DNA of 49,996 nucleotides from NCBI GenBank assembly GCA_947631565.1, contig CANRLV010000010.1, positions 1 through 49,996 of the forward strand. The letters run 5' to 3'. Shown here piece after piece: positions 29,056 through 36,856 of this stretch. Below the pieces are notes generated by a model that was not told the origin of the DNA, ran no database searches, and saw nothing but the letters and a program-made list of their open reading frames with translations. Source of the DNA: an uncultured Gemmiger sp. (GTDB lineage: Bacteria > Bacillota > Clostridia > Oscillospirales > Ruminococcaceae). The translations under genes and the position numbers were made by a program. Numbering within the stretch: the stretch's first letter is position 1; each line of letters starts with the position of its first letter.

Positions 29056-29562
29056 TTACGGAGAAGGCGCAGTCCCCGGCGTATAATCAAGGTTGTCGAC
29101 ATGGACCTGGACCATATACGGCGGTGCCAGCTTTGAGAAATCGTCTTTGCTGGTAGCCGCAGTCACAGTCGATTCAGGCGCCTCGGCATCCGCAGCTTTC
29201 TTGTCCGCAGTAATGCCGGTGGCTGCTGCCGTGGAATCGGTGACAAAAATCTTTAAGTTGGAAATATCACCTTTTGCATCGACATCGGCAACGATATCCC
29301 AACCACTCGCAACACCCGTAGACATCTTTTTGGCAGTTGTTTTGGTGTTGTCATAGCCAGTCCAGTTGGACAGGATGTTGGAAACACCGGCACCCTTGAC
29401 AGTGCGGATGTTCGCCTCGTTGACACGGATCTGTGCCTCTTTCAGCGAGCCGGTGAAGATCGGGATGGCGATCGCCACCAGAATGGCGATGATGGCCACG
29501 ACGACCAACAGCTCGGCGAGGGTGAAGCCCTTTTTGGACTTCTTGCGGAACAGCTTGAACAT
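29056..29562 (-). CDS. Type IV major-type pilin (paralogue 2)
   Basis: This 168-residue prepilin has the leader MFKLFRKKSKKG^FTLAELL followed by VVVAIIAILVAIAIPIFTG, with Glu5, then KEAQIRVNEANIRTVKGAGV of the long N-terminal helix. The head is Ala/Thr/Asp-rich with no Cys and ends VHVDNLDYTPGTAPSP. AAAGGGGG lies upstream of the ATG. It is the first of two pilin genes after the prepilin peptidase gene. A C9 run (29602-29610) lies in the leader 40 nt before the start. Confidence 0.93.
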   Translation of the reverse strand: MFKLFRKKSKKGFTLAELLVVVAIIAILVAIAIPIFTGSLKEAQIRVNEANIRTVKGAGVSNILSNWTGYDNTKTTAKKMSTGVASGWDIVADVDAKGDISNLKIFVTDSTAAATGITADKKAADAEAPESTVTAATSKDDFSKLAPPYMVQVHVDNLDYTPGTAPSP

Positions 29563-29601
29563 TTGTTTACCCCCTTTAAGGTATGTGTAAATGGGAAAAT
29601 C

Positions 29602-29610
29602 GGGGGGGGG
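29602..29610 (-). repeat. Homopolymer (9 G/C) in pilin 2 leader
   Basis: Nine consecutive G on the plus strand (C in the transcript), 40 nt upstream of the pilin 2 start and in front of its ribosome binding site. Confidence 0.7.
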
Positions 29611-29745
29611 TTGTTCCCCGGTCTTCAGTGGCTTGCCCAGCGGACCCCGTTCAATAGGGCCAGCCCAGCAACGGACAATTTATTTCAAAGCCGGAAGGTT
29701 AATCCGGCGTTGAAACCAACAGGAAATGGGTGTTTGCGGGGGATC

Positions 29746-29775
29746 GCGGGCCGCCACACAGGGCGGCCCCTGCGA
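29746..29775. repeat. GC-rich hairpin repeat (family A, copy 3)
   Basis: GCGGGCCGCC ACACA GGGCGGCCC CTGCGA, the same hairpin as at 27992-28020. It lies just after the prepilin peptidase stop. Confidence 0.6.
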
Positions 29776-29799
29776 ACAAGGGGAAGGCTTTGCGGGGCC

Positions 29800-30591
29800 T
29801 TACATAAACAGCCCCCAATACCACCCGACGATGGCATCGCCCCAAAGCAGCACCGGCCACGCGGCCAGCGCGATGGCGGGGCCGAACGGGAACTCGCGTC
29901 CCTTGCCCCGGGCGAGGAAAAAGGCGAACAAAAGCCCGAAAATGCACGATAAAATGATAAGCAGCAGCCCGGCCGCAGGGCCAGTGTACAGCCCCAGCAT
30001 AGCCAGCAGCTTGACGTCGCCGCCGCCCAGGCTCTCACGCCCCAGCAGGCGGTCCATGATGAGCGAAAGCACCAAAAGGCTCCCGCCCAGCGCCAGCGCG
30101 CCCAGCACGCCGGTCTTGAGCGCGGCCAGCCGGTCGGGGCCAAGCGCCCAGAACAATGCCCACACCGCCGCCCCGGCGGCGACGAGGACGTCCGGCAGCT
30201 CCATCGTGTCAAGGTCGATGAGCGCCAGCGCCAGCAAAATGCCGAACAGCAAACAGGCGCGCAGCGCCGCCGCGGTCAGGCCCAGCACCCACACGGCGGA
30301 GAGCCACGCCAGCCCGCTGACCAGCTCGGTGGCCGGGTAGCGGGCGCTGACGGGGGCGCCGCAGTAGCGGCATTTGCCGCGCAGGAAAAGCCAGCTTACA
30401 AGGGGGACCAGGTCGCGCGCGGCCAGCGTGTGCCCGCAGGCGGGGCAGTGGCTGCGGCCGCGGGCAAAGCCCTCGCCCCGCACCAGCCGCAGCGCCGCGC
30501 AGTTGACAAAGCTGCCGATGCAGGCGCCGCACACGAACGCCACGAACAGCAGGTACGCCGCCGCGGCGGGTGGAAACATTGAAATGGGCAT
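29800..30591 (-). CDS. pilD: Prepilin peptidase / N-methyltransferase (A24 family)
   Basis: This 263-residue polytopic membrane protease cuts the pilin leaders after Gly and methylates the new N-terminus. The N-terminal methylase domain shows GACIGSFVNCAALRLVRGE and two zinc-type pairs, CPACGHTLAARDLVPLVSWL then CRYCG. The aspartic protease motifs are LALIDLDTMELPD (first Asp) and LGGGDVKLLAMLGLYTG (GxGD). About seven hydrophobic spans follow the usual pattern. The ATG follows the pilC stop directly (TAAATG); the ribosome binding site is weak, so coupling to pilC is likely. Its substrates here are the six proteins with pilin leaders, including the giant one. Confidence 0.93.
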   Translation of the reverse strand: MPISMFPPAAAAYLLFVAFVCGACIGSFVNCAALRLVRGEGFARGRSHCPACGHTLAARDLVPLVSWLFLRGKCRYCGAPVSARYPATELVSGLAWLSAVWVLGLTAAALRACLLFGILLALALIDLDTMELPDVLVAAGAAVWALFWALGPDRLAALKTGVLGALALGGSLLVLSLIMDRLLGRESLGGGDVKLLAMLGLYTGPAAGLLLIILSCIFGLLFAFFLARGKGREFPFGPAIALAAWPVLLWGDAIVGWYWGLFM

Positions 30592-31806
30592 TTATATCCC
30601 AATCCCTTGATACATCGTGAACATCGGGATGTAGATGGCGATGACGATAAAGGCCACGAACACGCCCAGGATGACGGTGATGGCCGGCTCCAGCATGGAC
30701 AGCGCACGGTCGGAAGCGCGCAGCGCTTCCTCGTCGTAAAACTCGCCGATGGTGCGCATCGTGTTTTCCAGCGAGCCGGATTCCTCGCCGACCTTGGCCA
30801 TCTCGACCAGCATCTCGGGCAGGTCGGGCACGTCCTCCAGCACACTGCCCAGCGCCTCGCCGGTCTCCAGCCGGGGCACGCAGCGGTCCATGTCGGCGGC
30901 GACACTGCGCATATCCAGCACGCGGGCGATGATATCCACCACGCGGTTGACGGGCAGGCCCGCGCCCAGCAGCGTTGCCATCGTGTTGGCGGTCTGCGCG
31001 GCGGTGTTCATCTGGGCGATGCGGCCCAGCACCGGCAGGTGCAGGCGCAGCTTTGAGTAGTTCAGCTGCCCCTCCGGCGTGCGGCCGTAGGCAAAGCCCG
31101 CGATGCCGATGACGGCAACGCCGACAAGGATAAACGGCCAGCCGCGCTGCAAAAAGTGCGAAATGCCGATGAGGATGCGCGTGGGCAGGGGCAGCTCGGT
31201 CCCCATGGACTCGAACAGACCGGTCATGACCGGGACCAGCACCACCATGACGATGGCGACCACGACGATGGCCAGGATCACCACGATGATGGGGTAGGTG
31301 AGGGCGGATTTGACCTTCTCGCGGATGCGGTGGGATTTCTCGTAGTAGGCCTTGAGGTTCTCGAAGCTTTCCTCCAAAGTACCGGATTCCTCGCCCGCGC
31401 GCACCGACTCGATAAACACGGCGGGGACCTTCTGGCCGTTCTTTTCCAGGCTGCGGGCCAGGCTGTAGCCGGCGTTGACGTCGGCGGCGCAGGCGGTCAG
31501 GATGCGCTTCATCAGGCGGTCGGTGGTCTGGTTGGCGATGAGCTCGACGACGCGGCTCATCGGCAGGCCGGCGCGCAGCATGATGGCGAACTGGCTGGCC
31601 ACCAGCGACAGCGTCTTGTCCTCGACCCACAGAGGCTCGTTGAGGTCGATGTTGATGCGGCCCTTCGCCTTTATCGGCTGCAGCTGCTCGACGATGGGAT
31701 AGGTGCGCCGCAGCTGGTCGACGGCCTCATACTCGTCATAGGCCTCGATCACGCCGGTGACGGCACTGCCGTCGCCGGTCTGTGCCCGGTATTTGTAGGT
31801 GGTCAA
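30592..31806 (-). CDS. pilC: Type IV pilus platform protein PilC (GspF family)
   Basis: This 404-residue inner-membrane platform protein has two GspF domains. The first shows LSLVASQFAIMLRAGLPMSR and SLEKNGQKVPAVFIESVRAG, then GTLEESFENLKAYYEKSHRI before TM. The second shows RIAQMNTAAQTANTMATLLG and the repeat EESGSLENTMRTIGEFYDEE, with TM segments around AITVILGVFVAFIVIAIYIP at the end. The start is TTG at 31806, supported by GGAGGTGA 8 nt upstream; the open frame further upstream runs into an intergenic repeat. It is placed between pilT and pilD. It connects the PilB/PilT motors to the growing pilus. Confidence 0.93.
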   Translation of the reverse strand: MTTYKYRAQTGDGSAVTGVIEAYDEYEAVDQLRRTYPIVEQLQPIKAKGRINIDLNEPLWVEDKTLSLVASQFAIMLRAGLPMSRVVELIANQTTDRLMKRILTACAADVNAGYSLARSLEKNGQKVPAVFIESVRAGEESGTLEESFENLKAYYEKSHRIREKVKSALTYPIIVVILAIVVVAIVMVVLVPVMTGLFESMGTELPLPTRILIGISHFLQRGWPFILVGVAVIGIAGFAYGRTPEGQLNYSKLRLHLPVLGRIAQMNTAAQTANTMATLLGAGLPVNRVVDIIARVLDMRSVAADMDRCVPRLETGEALGSVLEDVPDLPEMLVEMAKVGEESGSLENTMRTIGEFYDEEALRASDRALSMLEPAITVILGVFVAFIVIAIYIPMFTMYQGIGI

Positions 31807-31825
31807 AGAGTTCACCTCCGACGGA

Positions 31826-32316
31826 TGGTTGGGCGGCGCTGCCGCCCTACGGGTCTGTATGCAGGGGCTCCGCCCCTGCAACCCCGGTGAAAATAAATCA
31901 ACGTTGTGCGGTTACCCGGTGATGGGCGCCGGTCGTTACCGTTCCTTTTCGTGACCGAAAAGGAACCGAAAAGGTCCGGCCGATTCCGAGGCGGCCGGCG
32001 CACGGCCAGGGGGACTGAGGTCCCCCTGGACCCCAAGGGGCGCGGACCTCAAGCGATGTCGCATCTTGCCCCGGTGAATGTCCTGACGATGCTCTATCCC
32101 TTTTTATGTGGGCAGAGGCCCGCGCATATTGGACGCGGGGAAGCTTCCCCGCACCCCTCGGATTTGCCACAGAGGTTTGTCTGTTGCTTTCCGGTCAGGC
32201 AAAAACACCCAGGTGGCCTTTACCTCTTCACTCTTCACGATTACTTCTTCACTGCGGGGGTGCGGGGGCGAAGCCCCTGCGTCCAAACCGTAGGGCGGCC
32301 GCAGGCCGACCAACCT
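31826..32316. repeat. Gene-free gap with 60-bp inverted repeat arms (pilT-pilC)
   Basis: No gene is seen here. Sequence 31826-31885 (GGGCGGC...GCCGCCCTACGG, GCAGGGGCTCCGCCCCTGCA) recurs inverted at about 32257-32316 with mismatches, abutting the pilT stop. Between the arms is a perfect 11-bp hairpin GTTCCTTTTCG / CGAAAAGGAAC (31941-31966) and assorted GC-rich sequence. Several open frames exist but none has a ribosome binding site or protein-like composition. Confidence 0.6.
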
Positions 32317-33371
32317 TAAAACGTCTGGCGCTTGACGTACTCGGCGTCGCGGGCGGCCTTGCGGGCGGTGTCGGCCGTGATGACGCGCTGCTTGTACAGC
32401 CCGATCAGGCAGTTGTCCATCGTGATGGAGCCCGCTTCGGCGCTGGTGGCGAGCGCCGATACGATCTGCGGCGTCTTGCCCTCGCGGATGAGGTTGCGGA
32501 TGGCCGGCGTCACCATCATCAGCTCGCACGCCGCTACGCGCCCTTTCTCCCGCCGCGGCAGCAGCTGCTGGCTCAGCACCGCCATCAGCGTCGTGCTTAA
32601 TTGCAGGCGGATCTGCCGCTGCCGCCCCTCGGGGAAGACGTCCACCATGCGGTCGATGGCCTCCGGCGCCGAGTTGGTATGTAAGGTGGCAAACACCAGG
32701 TGGCCGGTCTCGGCCGCGGTCAGCGCCGTCTCGATGGTGTTCAGGTCGCGCATCTCGCCGATGAGGATGACGTCCGGGTCCTCGCGCAAAATCGCGCGCA
32801 GGCCGTCGGCATAGCTGGCCGTGTCGGTGCCGATCTCGCGCTGGTTGATGATGCAGCGGTCCGGCGTGTAGACATATTCGATGGGGTCCTCAAGCGTGAT
32901 GATGTGCTCGCTCGACGTATGGTTGATGCGGTCGAGCATGGCGGCCAGCGTCGTTGATTTGCCGCTGCCGGTCTCGCCGGTGACGAGCACGATGCCGCGG
33001 TTAAGGGCCGGCAGGCTGTGCACGGCGGGCGGCAGGCCCAGCGTGTCCAGGTCGGGGATGCTCTCGGCCAGCAGGCGGATGGCGGCCGAGACCGCGCCCT
33101 GCTGCCGGAACAGATTGATACGGCAGCGGATGCCGCCCGGGAAGGTCAGGGCCAGGTCCAGCTCGCCGATCTCGGCCATCTGCTCGTATTCAGCGCCGGC
33201 CATCTGGCGGGCGTAGGCCTCGCAGTCGGCGGCGGTGAGCGGGTCGGCGCCGGGCAGGTCGGTCAGGGTGCCGTCGATGCGCACGCGCGGCGGCAGGCCG
33301 CGGACCAGATGCACGTCGGAGCCGCGGCTCTGCCGCGCCGTCTGGATGATTTGGGTCAGAGGGATGAGCAC
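32316..33371 (-). CDS. pilT: Pilus retraction ATPase PilT
   Basis: This 351-residue hexameric AAA-type motor depolymerises pili and so drives twitching and surface pulling. The N-terminal PAS-like part RGSDVHLVRGLPPRVRIDG is PilT-specific. The core has Walker A VTGETGSGKSTTLAAMLDRI, the Asp box IITLEDPIEYVY, Walker B REDPDVILIGEMRDLNTIET and the His box TGHLVFATLHTNSA. Length matches PilT rather than PilB. The start codon is GTG at 33371, preceded by AAAAGGAGG at 9 nt. Its presence means the pilus is likely to be retractable. Confidence 0.94.
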   Translation of the reverse strand: MLIPLTQIIQTARQSRGSDVHLVRGLPPRVRIDGTLTDLPGADPLTAADCEAYARQMAGAEYEQMAEIGELDLALTFPGGIRCRINLFRQQGAVSAAIRLLAESIPDLDTLGLPPAVHSLPALNRGIVLVTGETGSGKSTTLAAMLDRINHTSSEHIITLEDPIEYVYTPDRCIINQREIGTDTASYADGLRAILREDPDVILIGEMRDLNTIETALTAAETGHLVFATLHTNSAPEAIDRMVDVFPEGRQRQIRLQLSTTLMAVLSQQLLPRREKGRVAACELMMVTPAIRNLIREGKTPQIVSALATSAEAGSITMDNCLIGLYKQRVITADTARKAARDAEYVKRQTF

Positions 33372-33413
33372 GGTGGGGTGCCTCCTTTTAATAAAAAGGT
33401 CGGTTGGGGGCGT

Positions 33414-35111
33414 TCAGTCCGCCGTCGTGTTCAGCACGCGCACGGCCTCGTCCAGCGTGGTGGTGCCGTTCAGCACCAGCTGGCGGGCGCCGTCCAGCAG
33501 GCTGGAATAGCGGTCCCGGGTCAGGTGGGCGGTCAGGTCGGCGCGGTGGCGGCCCTCGGCGATGGCCTGCTTCATCTTCTGGTCCGGCATCAGGATCTCA
33601 AAGATCGCCGTGCGGCCGCGGTAGCCGGTGTGGTAGCAGTGCGCACAGCCCCGCCCGCGGTAAAATTTGGTCCCGGCGGCGGGCTTCCAGCGCAGGCGGG
33701 CAAAATCGGCATCGGTCGGGGTATAGGCCTCGCGGCAGTCGGGGCAGATGCGCCGCACCAGCCGCTGGCTGATGATGCCGGTCAGCGCCTCGGCCATCAT
33801 GTAGCGCTCCACGCCGATGTCAAACAGGCGGTCCAGCGCGGAGATGGCGTCGTTGGTGTGGATGGTGGACAGCACCAGGTGGCCGGTGATGGCCGCGCGC
33901 ATGGCGATCTCAGCGGTCTCGCCGTCGCGGATCTCGCCCACGGCGATGATGTCGGGGTCCTGGCGCAGGATGGAGCGCAGCCCGTTCGAGAAGGTCAGGC
34001 CGGTCTTCTCGTTGATCTGCACCTGGTTGACGCCGTCCAGGTCATACTCGACCGGGTCCTCCAGCGTGACCAGGTTGACCGTCTCATGGTTGAGCGCGCG
34101 GATCATCGTGTACATCGTGCTGGATTTGCCGGACCCCGTCGGGCCGACGATCAGGATCATGCCGTAGGCATTCTTGAGCAGGGCGTTGTAGCGGGCCAGG
34201 TTGTCGCCCGTCAGGCCGATGGCCCCGGCGTCCAGCAGCTGGGTGTCCTTGTCGAGCAGACGCACGGCGACCTTCTCGCCGTAGATGGTGGGCAGCGTCG
34301 ACAGACGCAGGTCGATGTCATGGCCCTTCATGCGCACGTTGGCGCGGCCGTCCTGCGGAAGACGGCGCTCGGCCACATCCATGCCGGACATGACCTTCAG
34401 GCGCGAAACGACCGAGTTTTGCAGGTCCCGCGGGACGGTCAGGATGGGGCGCAGCATACCGTCTATACGCATACGCACGACCATCTCACCCGCACGCGGC
34501 TCCAGGTGGATGTCGCTCGCACGCTCCGCGGCGGCGCGCTCAATGATGGAGTTGACAAGGCGGACCGTGGGGGCGGACTGGGCCTCGTCCTCAATGACCT
34601 CACTGTGGGTGGTCTCGGCGGTGGGCATGGAGCGCTGGCCGGCGTTCTCAAAGCGCATCTCCTCGATGGCGCGGGCGGCGCCCTCGTTGCCGTACAGCGT
34701 GGCGATGGCACGGTCGACGGCGGCGGCGCTGGCGATGCGCGGCACCACGCGCTTGCGGGTGGCGGCGCGGACATCCTCAATGGCGACAAAGTTGAGCGGG
34801 TCGGCCATCGCCAGCACCAGCTCGTCCTTGACCAGACGCACCGGCACCACGCTGTGGCGCTTGGCGATGCTGCGCGGCAAAAGCTGGGCAAGCTCCATAG
34901 GGATATGGACCTTGCTCAGGTCGATGAAATCGATGCCAAGCTGCATCTGCAGCGTGTCGATGAGCTGCTGTTCACTGATGATGCCTTCCTCGATCAGAAC
35001 GGCGCCCAGCCGCTTGTGGCTGGTCTTTTGCGCATCCAGCGCGTGCTGCAGCTGCTCCGGCGTGATCACGCCCACCGAGGTGAGCAGATCACCCAACCGC
35101 ATGTACGCCAT
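33414..35111 (-). CDS. pilB: Pilus extension ATPase PilB (GspE family)
   Basis: The protein has 565 residues. The N-terminal MshEN/GspE_N region contains MRLGDLLTSVGVITPEQLQH and DLSKVHIPMELAQLLPRSIA. MshEN domains can bind c-di-GMP, which would fit the HD-GYP/GGDEF operon nearby. The ATPase core has Walker A LIVGPTGSGKSSTMYTMIRA, the Asp box VTLEDPVEYDLDGVNQVQIN, Walker B DPDIIAVGEIRDGETAEIAM and the His box TGHLVLSTIHTNDA. A zinc tetracysteine motif CPDC...CAHC follows. ATG 35111 is preceded by GGAAAGGTGG. As first gene after a consensus promoter, it likely heads the pilus transcript. Confidence 0.95.
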   Translation of the reverse strand: MAYMRLGDLLTSVGVITPEQLQHALDAQKTSHKRLGAVLIEEGIISEQQLIDTLQMQLGIDFIDLSKVHIPMELAQLLPRSIAKRHSVVPVRLVKDELVLAMADPLNFVAIEDVRAATRKRVVPRIASAAAVDRAIATLYGNEGAARAIEEMRFENAGQRSMPTAETTHSEVIEDEAQSAPTVRLVNSIIERAAAERASDIHLEPRAGEMVVRMRIDGMLRPILTVPRDLQNSVVSRLKVMSGMDVAERRLPQDGRANVRMKGHDIDLRLSTLPTIYGEKVAVRLLDKDTQLLDAGAIGLTGDNLARYNALLKNAYGMILIVGPTGSGKSSTMYTMIRALNHETVNLVTLEDPVEYDLDGVNQVQINEKTGLTFSNGLRSILRQDPDIIAVGEIRDGETAEIAMRAAITGHLVLSTIHTNDAISALDRLFDIGVERYMMAEALTGIISQRLVRRICPDCREAYTPTDADFARLRWKPAAGTKFYRGRGCAHCYHTGYRGRTAIFEILMPDQKMKQAIAEGRHRADLTAHLTRDRYSSLLDGARQLVLNGTTTLDEAVRVLNTTAD

Positions 35112-35198
35112 CTGTGGACCACCTTTCCGCATCGTGCCAAATTTTGGGGATTTGTGCCCGTATAAACCGAACTCCCTCCCCCCAACGAAAATTTCCGC

Positions 35199-35208
35199 GG
35201 GGGGGGGG
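35199..35208 (-). repeat. Homopolymer (10 G/C) in pilB leader
   Basis: Ten consecutive G on the plus strand (C in the transcript), between the promoter at 35254-35282 and the pilB start. Length change by slipped-strand mispairing would alter leader spacing or structure, not the reading frame. Confidence 0.75.
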
Positions 35209-35253
35209 TGACTGAGAACCAGAGAATATGGACGCTTTAATGCATTTTGTATA

Positions 35254-35282
35254 AGTATAGCACGTGGAATTGGATTTTGCAA
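35254..35282 (-). promoter_or_regulatory. Promoter of pilus gene cluster
   Basis: Minus strand TTGCAA (35277-35282), 17 bp, TATACT (35254-35259), in an AT-rich stretch that contrasts with its surroundings. Predicted start near 35247, leader of about 135 nt. Confidence 0.75.
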
Positions 35283-35399
35283 GATTTGACAAGAAATTCA
35301 CAGCAAATTTTGCAAAATTTCAACAAGATGGACAGGGAAAGCGCCCTGCCGGCGGCCCGGCGCTTTGCCGCTTTATCGCTTTATCGTGAAAAAGCGGAC

Positions 35400-35437
35400 G
35401 CGGACGGGCCTTTATTAAGCGGACGGGCCCTTATTAA
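35400..35437. repeat. 19-bp tandem direct repeat
   Basis: GCGGACGGGCCTTTATTAA is followed immediately by GCGGACGGGCCCTTATTAA (one difference), in the gap between the pilB promoter and the small membrane protein terminator. Confidence 0.7.
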
Positions 35438-35476
35438 AAGGTATGCGCGCCCGGCCCCATGCATACGGGCGCACAC

Positions 35477-35504
35477 AAAAAGCGCCGCCCCGGCGGGGCG
35501 GCGC
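35477..35504 (-). terminator. Intrinsic terminator of small membrane protein gene
   Basis: Perfect minus-strand hairpin GCGCCGCCCC-GCC-GGGGCGGCGC followed by TTTTTG, 50 nt after the stop of the 35554-35802 gene. Confidence 0.85.
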
Positions 35505-35553
35505 AAAATCAGAGGGGGTCATAAGCTGCGGTTGGTGCAGGCGGACGGGCGAT

Positions 35554-35802
35554 TTATTTCGGCGGACGGCGGCGCCAGCGCCAGCGCCGAAGCAGAGCTT
35601 GTACCGCATGATACAAACCGTAAAGAATGGGGAGGACGAGGGACAGGAAATCGACGAGATTAAGCGGTCCGGAAAGCGGCAATATCAGCTCGCCGACGTT
35701 CACGGTGATGTTCAGGAAGGGGTAGTAGGGAAGCGTTTGCTGGAGCGCCGCGTACAGGAGCCCGAAGAGGCAGCGGAAAAATGTGTGAAATATGGGAAAC
35801 AT
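35554..35802 (-). CDS. Small membrane protein, unknown
   Basis: This 82-residue hydrophobic protein has an N-terminal segment FHTFFRCLFGLLYAALQ, a loop PYYPFLNITVNVGELILPLS, a second span LVDFLSLVLPILYGLYHAVQ and a strongly basic tail RRWRWRRRPPK. By the positive-inside rule the C-terminus is cytoplasmic, and two membrane spans are likely. AAGGAGG lies 8 nt before ATG 35802, and a strong terminator follows, so it is a genuine single-gene unit. I do not recognise the family. It borders the pilus promoter region, but nothing links it functionally. Confidence 0.7.
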   Translation of the reverse strand: MFPIFHTFFRCLFGLLYAALQQTLPYYPFLNITVNVGELILPLSGPLNLVDFLSLVLPILYGLYHAVQALLRRWRWRRRPPK

Positions 35803-35926
35803 GGCAGGACCCTCCTTCCAGGGTGAGGGCCATGGCGAGGGGACCCATGTCGGCGCAGATGCGCGGTAAAACGGGGCATGGGGGGCTTTTCCAATGCCGG
35901 GGTCTGGACATAATAACCATAATAAG

Positions 35927-35955
35927 TTGACGGAAAACAGGTTTTATGATATACT
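35927..35955 (+). promoter_or_regulatory. Strong promoter of candidate small RNA
   Basis: TTGACG (35927-35932), 17 bp, TATACT (35950-35955). No start codon with a ribosome binding site follows within the short unit ended at 36067. Confidence 0.75.
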
Positions 35956-35961
35956 ATCCCT

Positions 35962-36067
35962 TACCGCGCATGACAGGGGTGACCCTGTTCATGGCCACTG
36001 TGGCGTTGGAGCGACAGGGGGCATCGGTAGAGCACGTCGTAGGCCGGGAACCTATGGCGTGCTTTTT
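35962..36067 (+). ncRNA. Candidate small RNA of about 105 nt
   Basis: It is bounded by the promoter at 35927-35955 and by an intrinsic terminator: GCACG / CGTGC with inner TAGG / CCTA pairs (36032-36062) followed by TTTTT. The 5' part forms a hairpin CATGACAGGG-GTGA-CCCTGTTCATG with a GNRA-type loop. I cannot assign it to 6S, SRP, tmRNA or RNase P RNA. Its 3' end reaches the stop codon of a 12-codon minus-strand ORF (36067-36105), and it is antisense to whatever lies downstream of that ORF, so it could act as an antisense regulator. Confidence 0.5.
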
Positions 36068-36290
36068 CAGTATGGCGGACAATCATCCGGTAGTGAGCGG
36101 CACATAAGGAGACCTCCTTTCGGTAAAAGTACTGGCAAAGGAAAACGCTCGGCCTTTGGCGAGCCGAGCGCTTGTAGTCTTATACAGCAGTGGCTCCGCC
36201 GACATCATTAAGAAACCGGCGGGTCACTCTCAGTCAGATGACCGGGGAGAGGGCCGGTGATGCATAGATATAGCTGATTGGGATTACCAT
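36067..36290 (-). promoter_or_regulatory. Leader-like region with two short ORFs and hairpins
   Basis: Reading the minus strand, ATG 36290 after GGGAGGACGTC encodes 18 residues, MVIPISYIYASPALSPVI. There follow a CCGCCGG/CGGCGG hairpin region and an intrinsic-terminator-like stem CGCTCGGC/GCCGAGCG (36146-36170) with TTTTCCTTT. Next, GAAAGGAGG precedes ATG 36105, which encodes MCRSLPDDCPPY and stops at 36067. Leader peptide, hairpin, terminator and a second ribosome binding site is the layout of ribosome-mediated attenuators. No intact downstream gene is visible. Confidence 0.4.
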
Positions 36291-36299
36291 TTTAGACGT

Positions 36300-36685
36300 C
36301 CTCCCTGCTTTTTCGACATTACGTTTGGCGACCGGCGGCAAACGATAACGAGGTTGTTCCGACAAAAATGAAACAGAATTTGTTTATGCTTCTATTCTAG
36401 CAGATGGCGAGCCAAAAAGCTAGCGGCAAGTAGTTGAAAAACAAGAGAAAAGCAAAGACATTTTTGAGTAAGTTGCCAGCAACCGTTATGAGTAAGAAGC
36501 TACAGGCGGGAAATGCTGCCTTTGCCTTTGGTTTTTATTATAGCCCGGGAAATAACCGTACGTCAACGGCCCCAATAAAAAATAAATGGTCATGTAATGC
36601 AGAAAACAGCAACGTTTGTCATTCTCAAGATCCGTCTGAGGCAGGAAGTCGTCACAGAATGCGGCGAGTTTTAGCGATTTAGTGC
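36300..36685. other. AT-richer stretch without recognisable gene
   Basis: One 82-codon open frame (36434-36682, plus strand) lacks a ribosome binding site and protein-like composition. A possible minus-strand -10 TAGAAT near 36396 could drive the leader-like region at 36067-36290. Nothing else is seen. Confidence 0.35.
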
Positions 36686-36692
36686 AGAAAAG

Positions 36693-36733
36693 AAAAAGCG
36701 GCCCGACCACTGTATGCAAAGCAGTGACCGGGC
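36693..36733 (-). terminator. Intrinsic terminator of AraC-type gene
   Basis: Minus strand GCCCGGTCACTG / CAGTGGTCGGGC stem followed by CGCTTTTTC, about 125 nt beyond the stop of the AraC-type gene. Confidence 0.75.
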
Positions 36734-36856
36734 AAAGAAGACAAAATGTAGCAACAGGACCGGCTTGCGGGCAAAGGCGCACAGCAAGCAAGGCGGGCTC
36801 TGCCACATTGGCGGTGGCTGGCAGCAGGCGGACAGGCGACCTGTTTTGGTACAGTG

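Noticed and set aside
28640-29800. Possible c-di-GMP riboswitch upstream of the pilin genes
   Set aside because: GCAAAGCC-like pieces occur, but the conserved GEMM order and receptor-tetraloop arrangement could not be found on the minus strand ahead of either pilin.
31906-32319. 137-codon plus-strand frame between pilT and pilC
   Set aside because: It is composed of intergenic repeat sequence, lacks a ribosome binding site, and overlaps inverted repeat arms.
35441-36060. 6S, SRP, tmRNA or RNase P RNA in the gene-poor region
   Set aside because: None of the conserved cores of these RNAs is present; only promoter, hairpins and terminator support a small RNA.
36434-36682. 82-codon open frame on the plus strand
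   Set aside because: It has a non-ATG start without a ribosome binding site and no protein-like pattern; its end overlaps the terminator region of the AraC-type gene.
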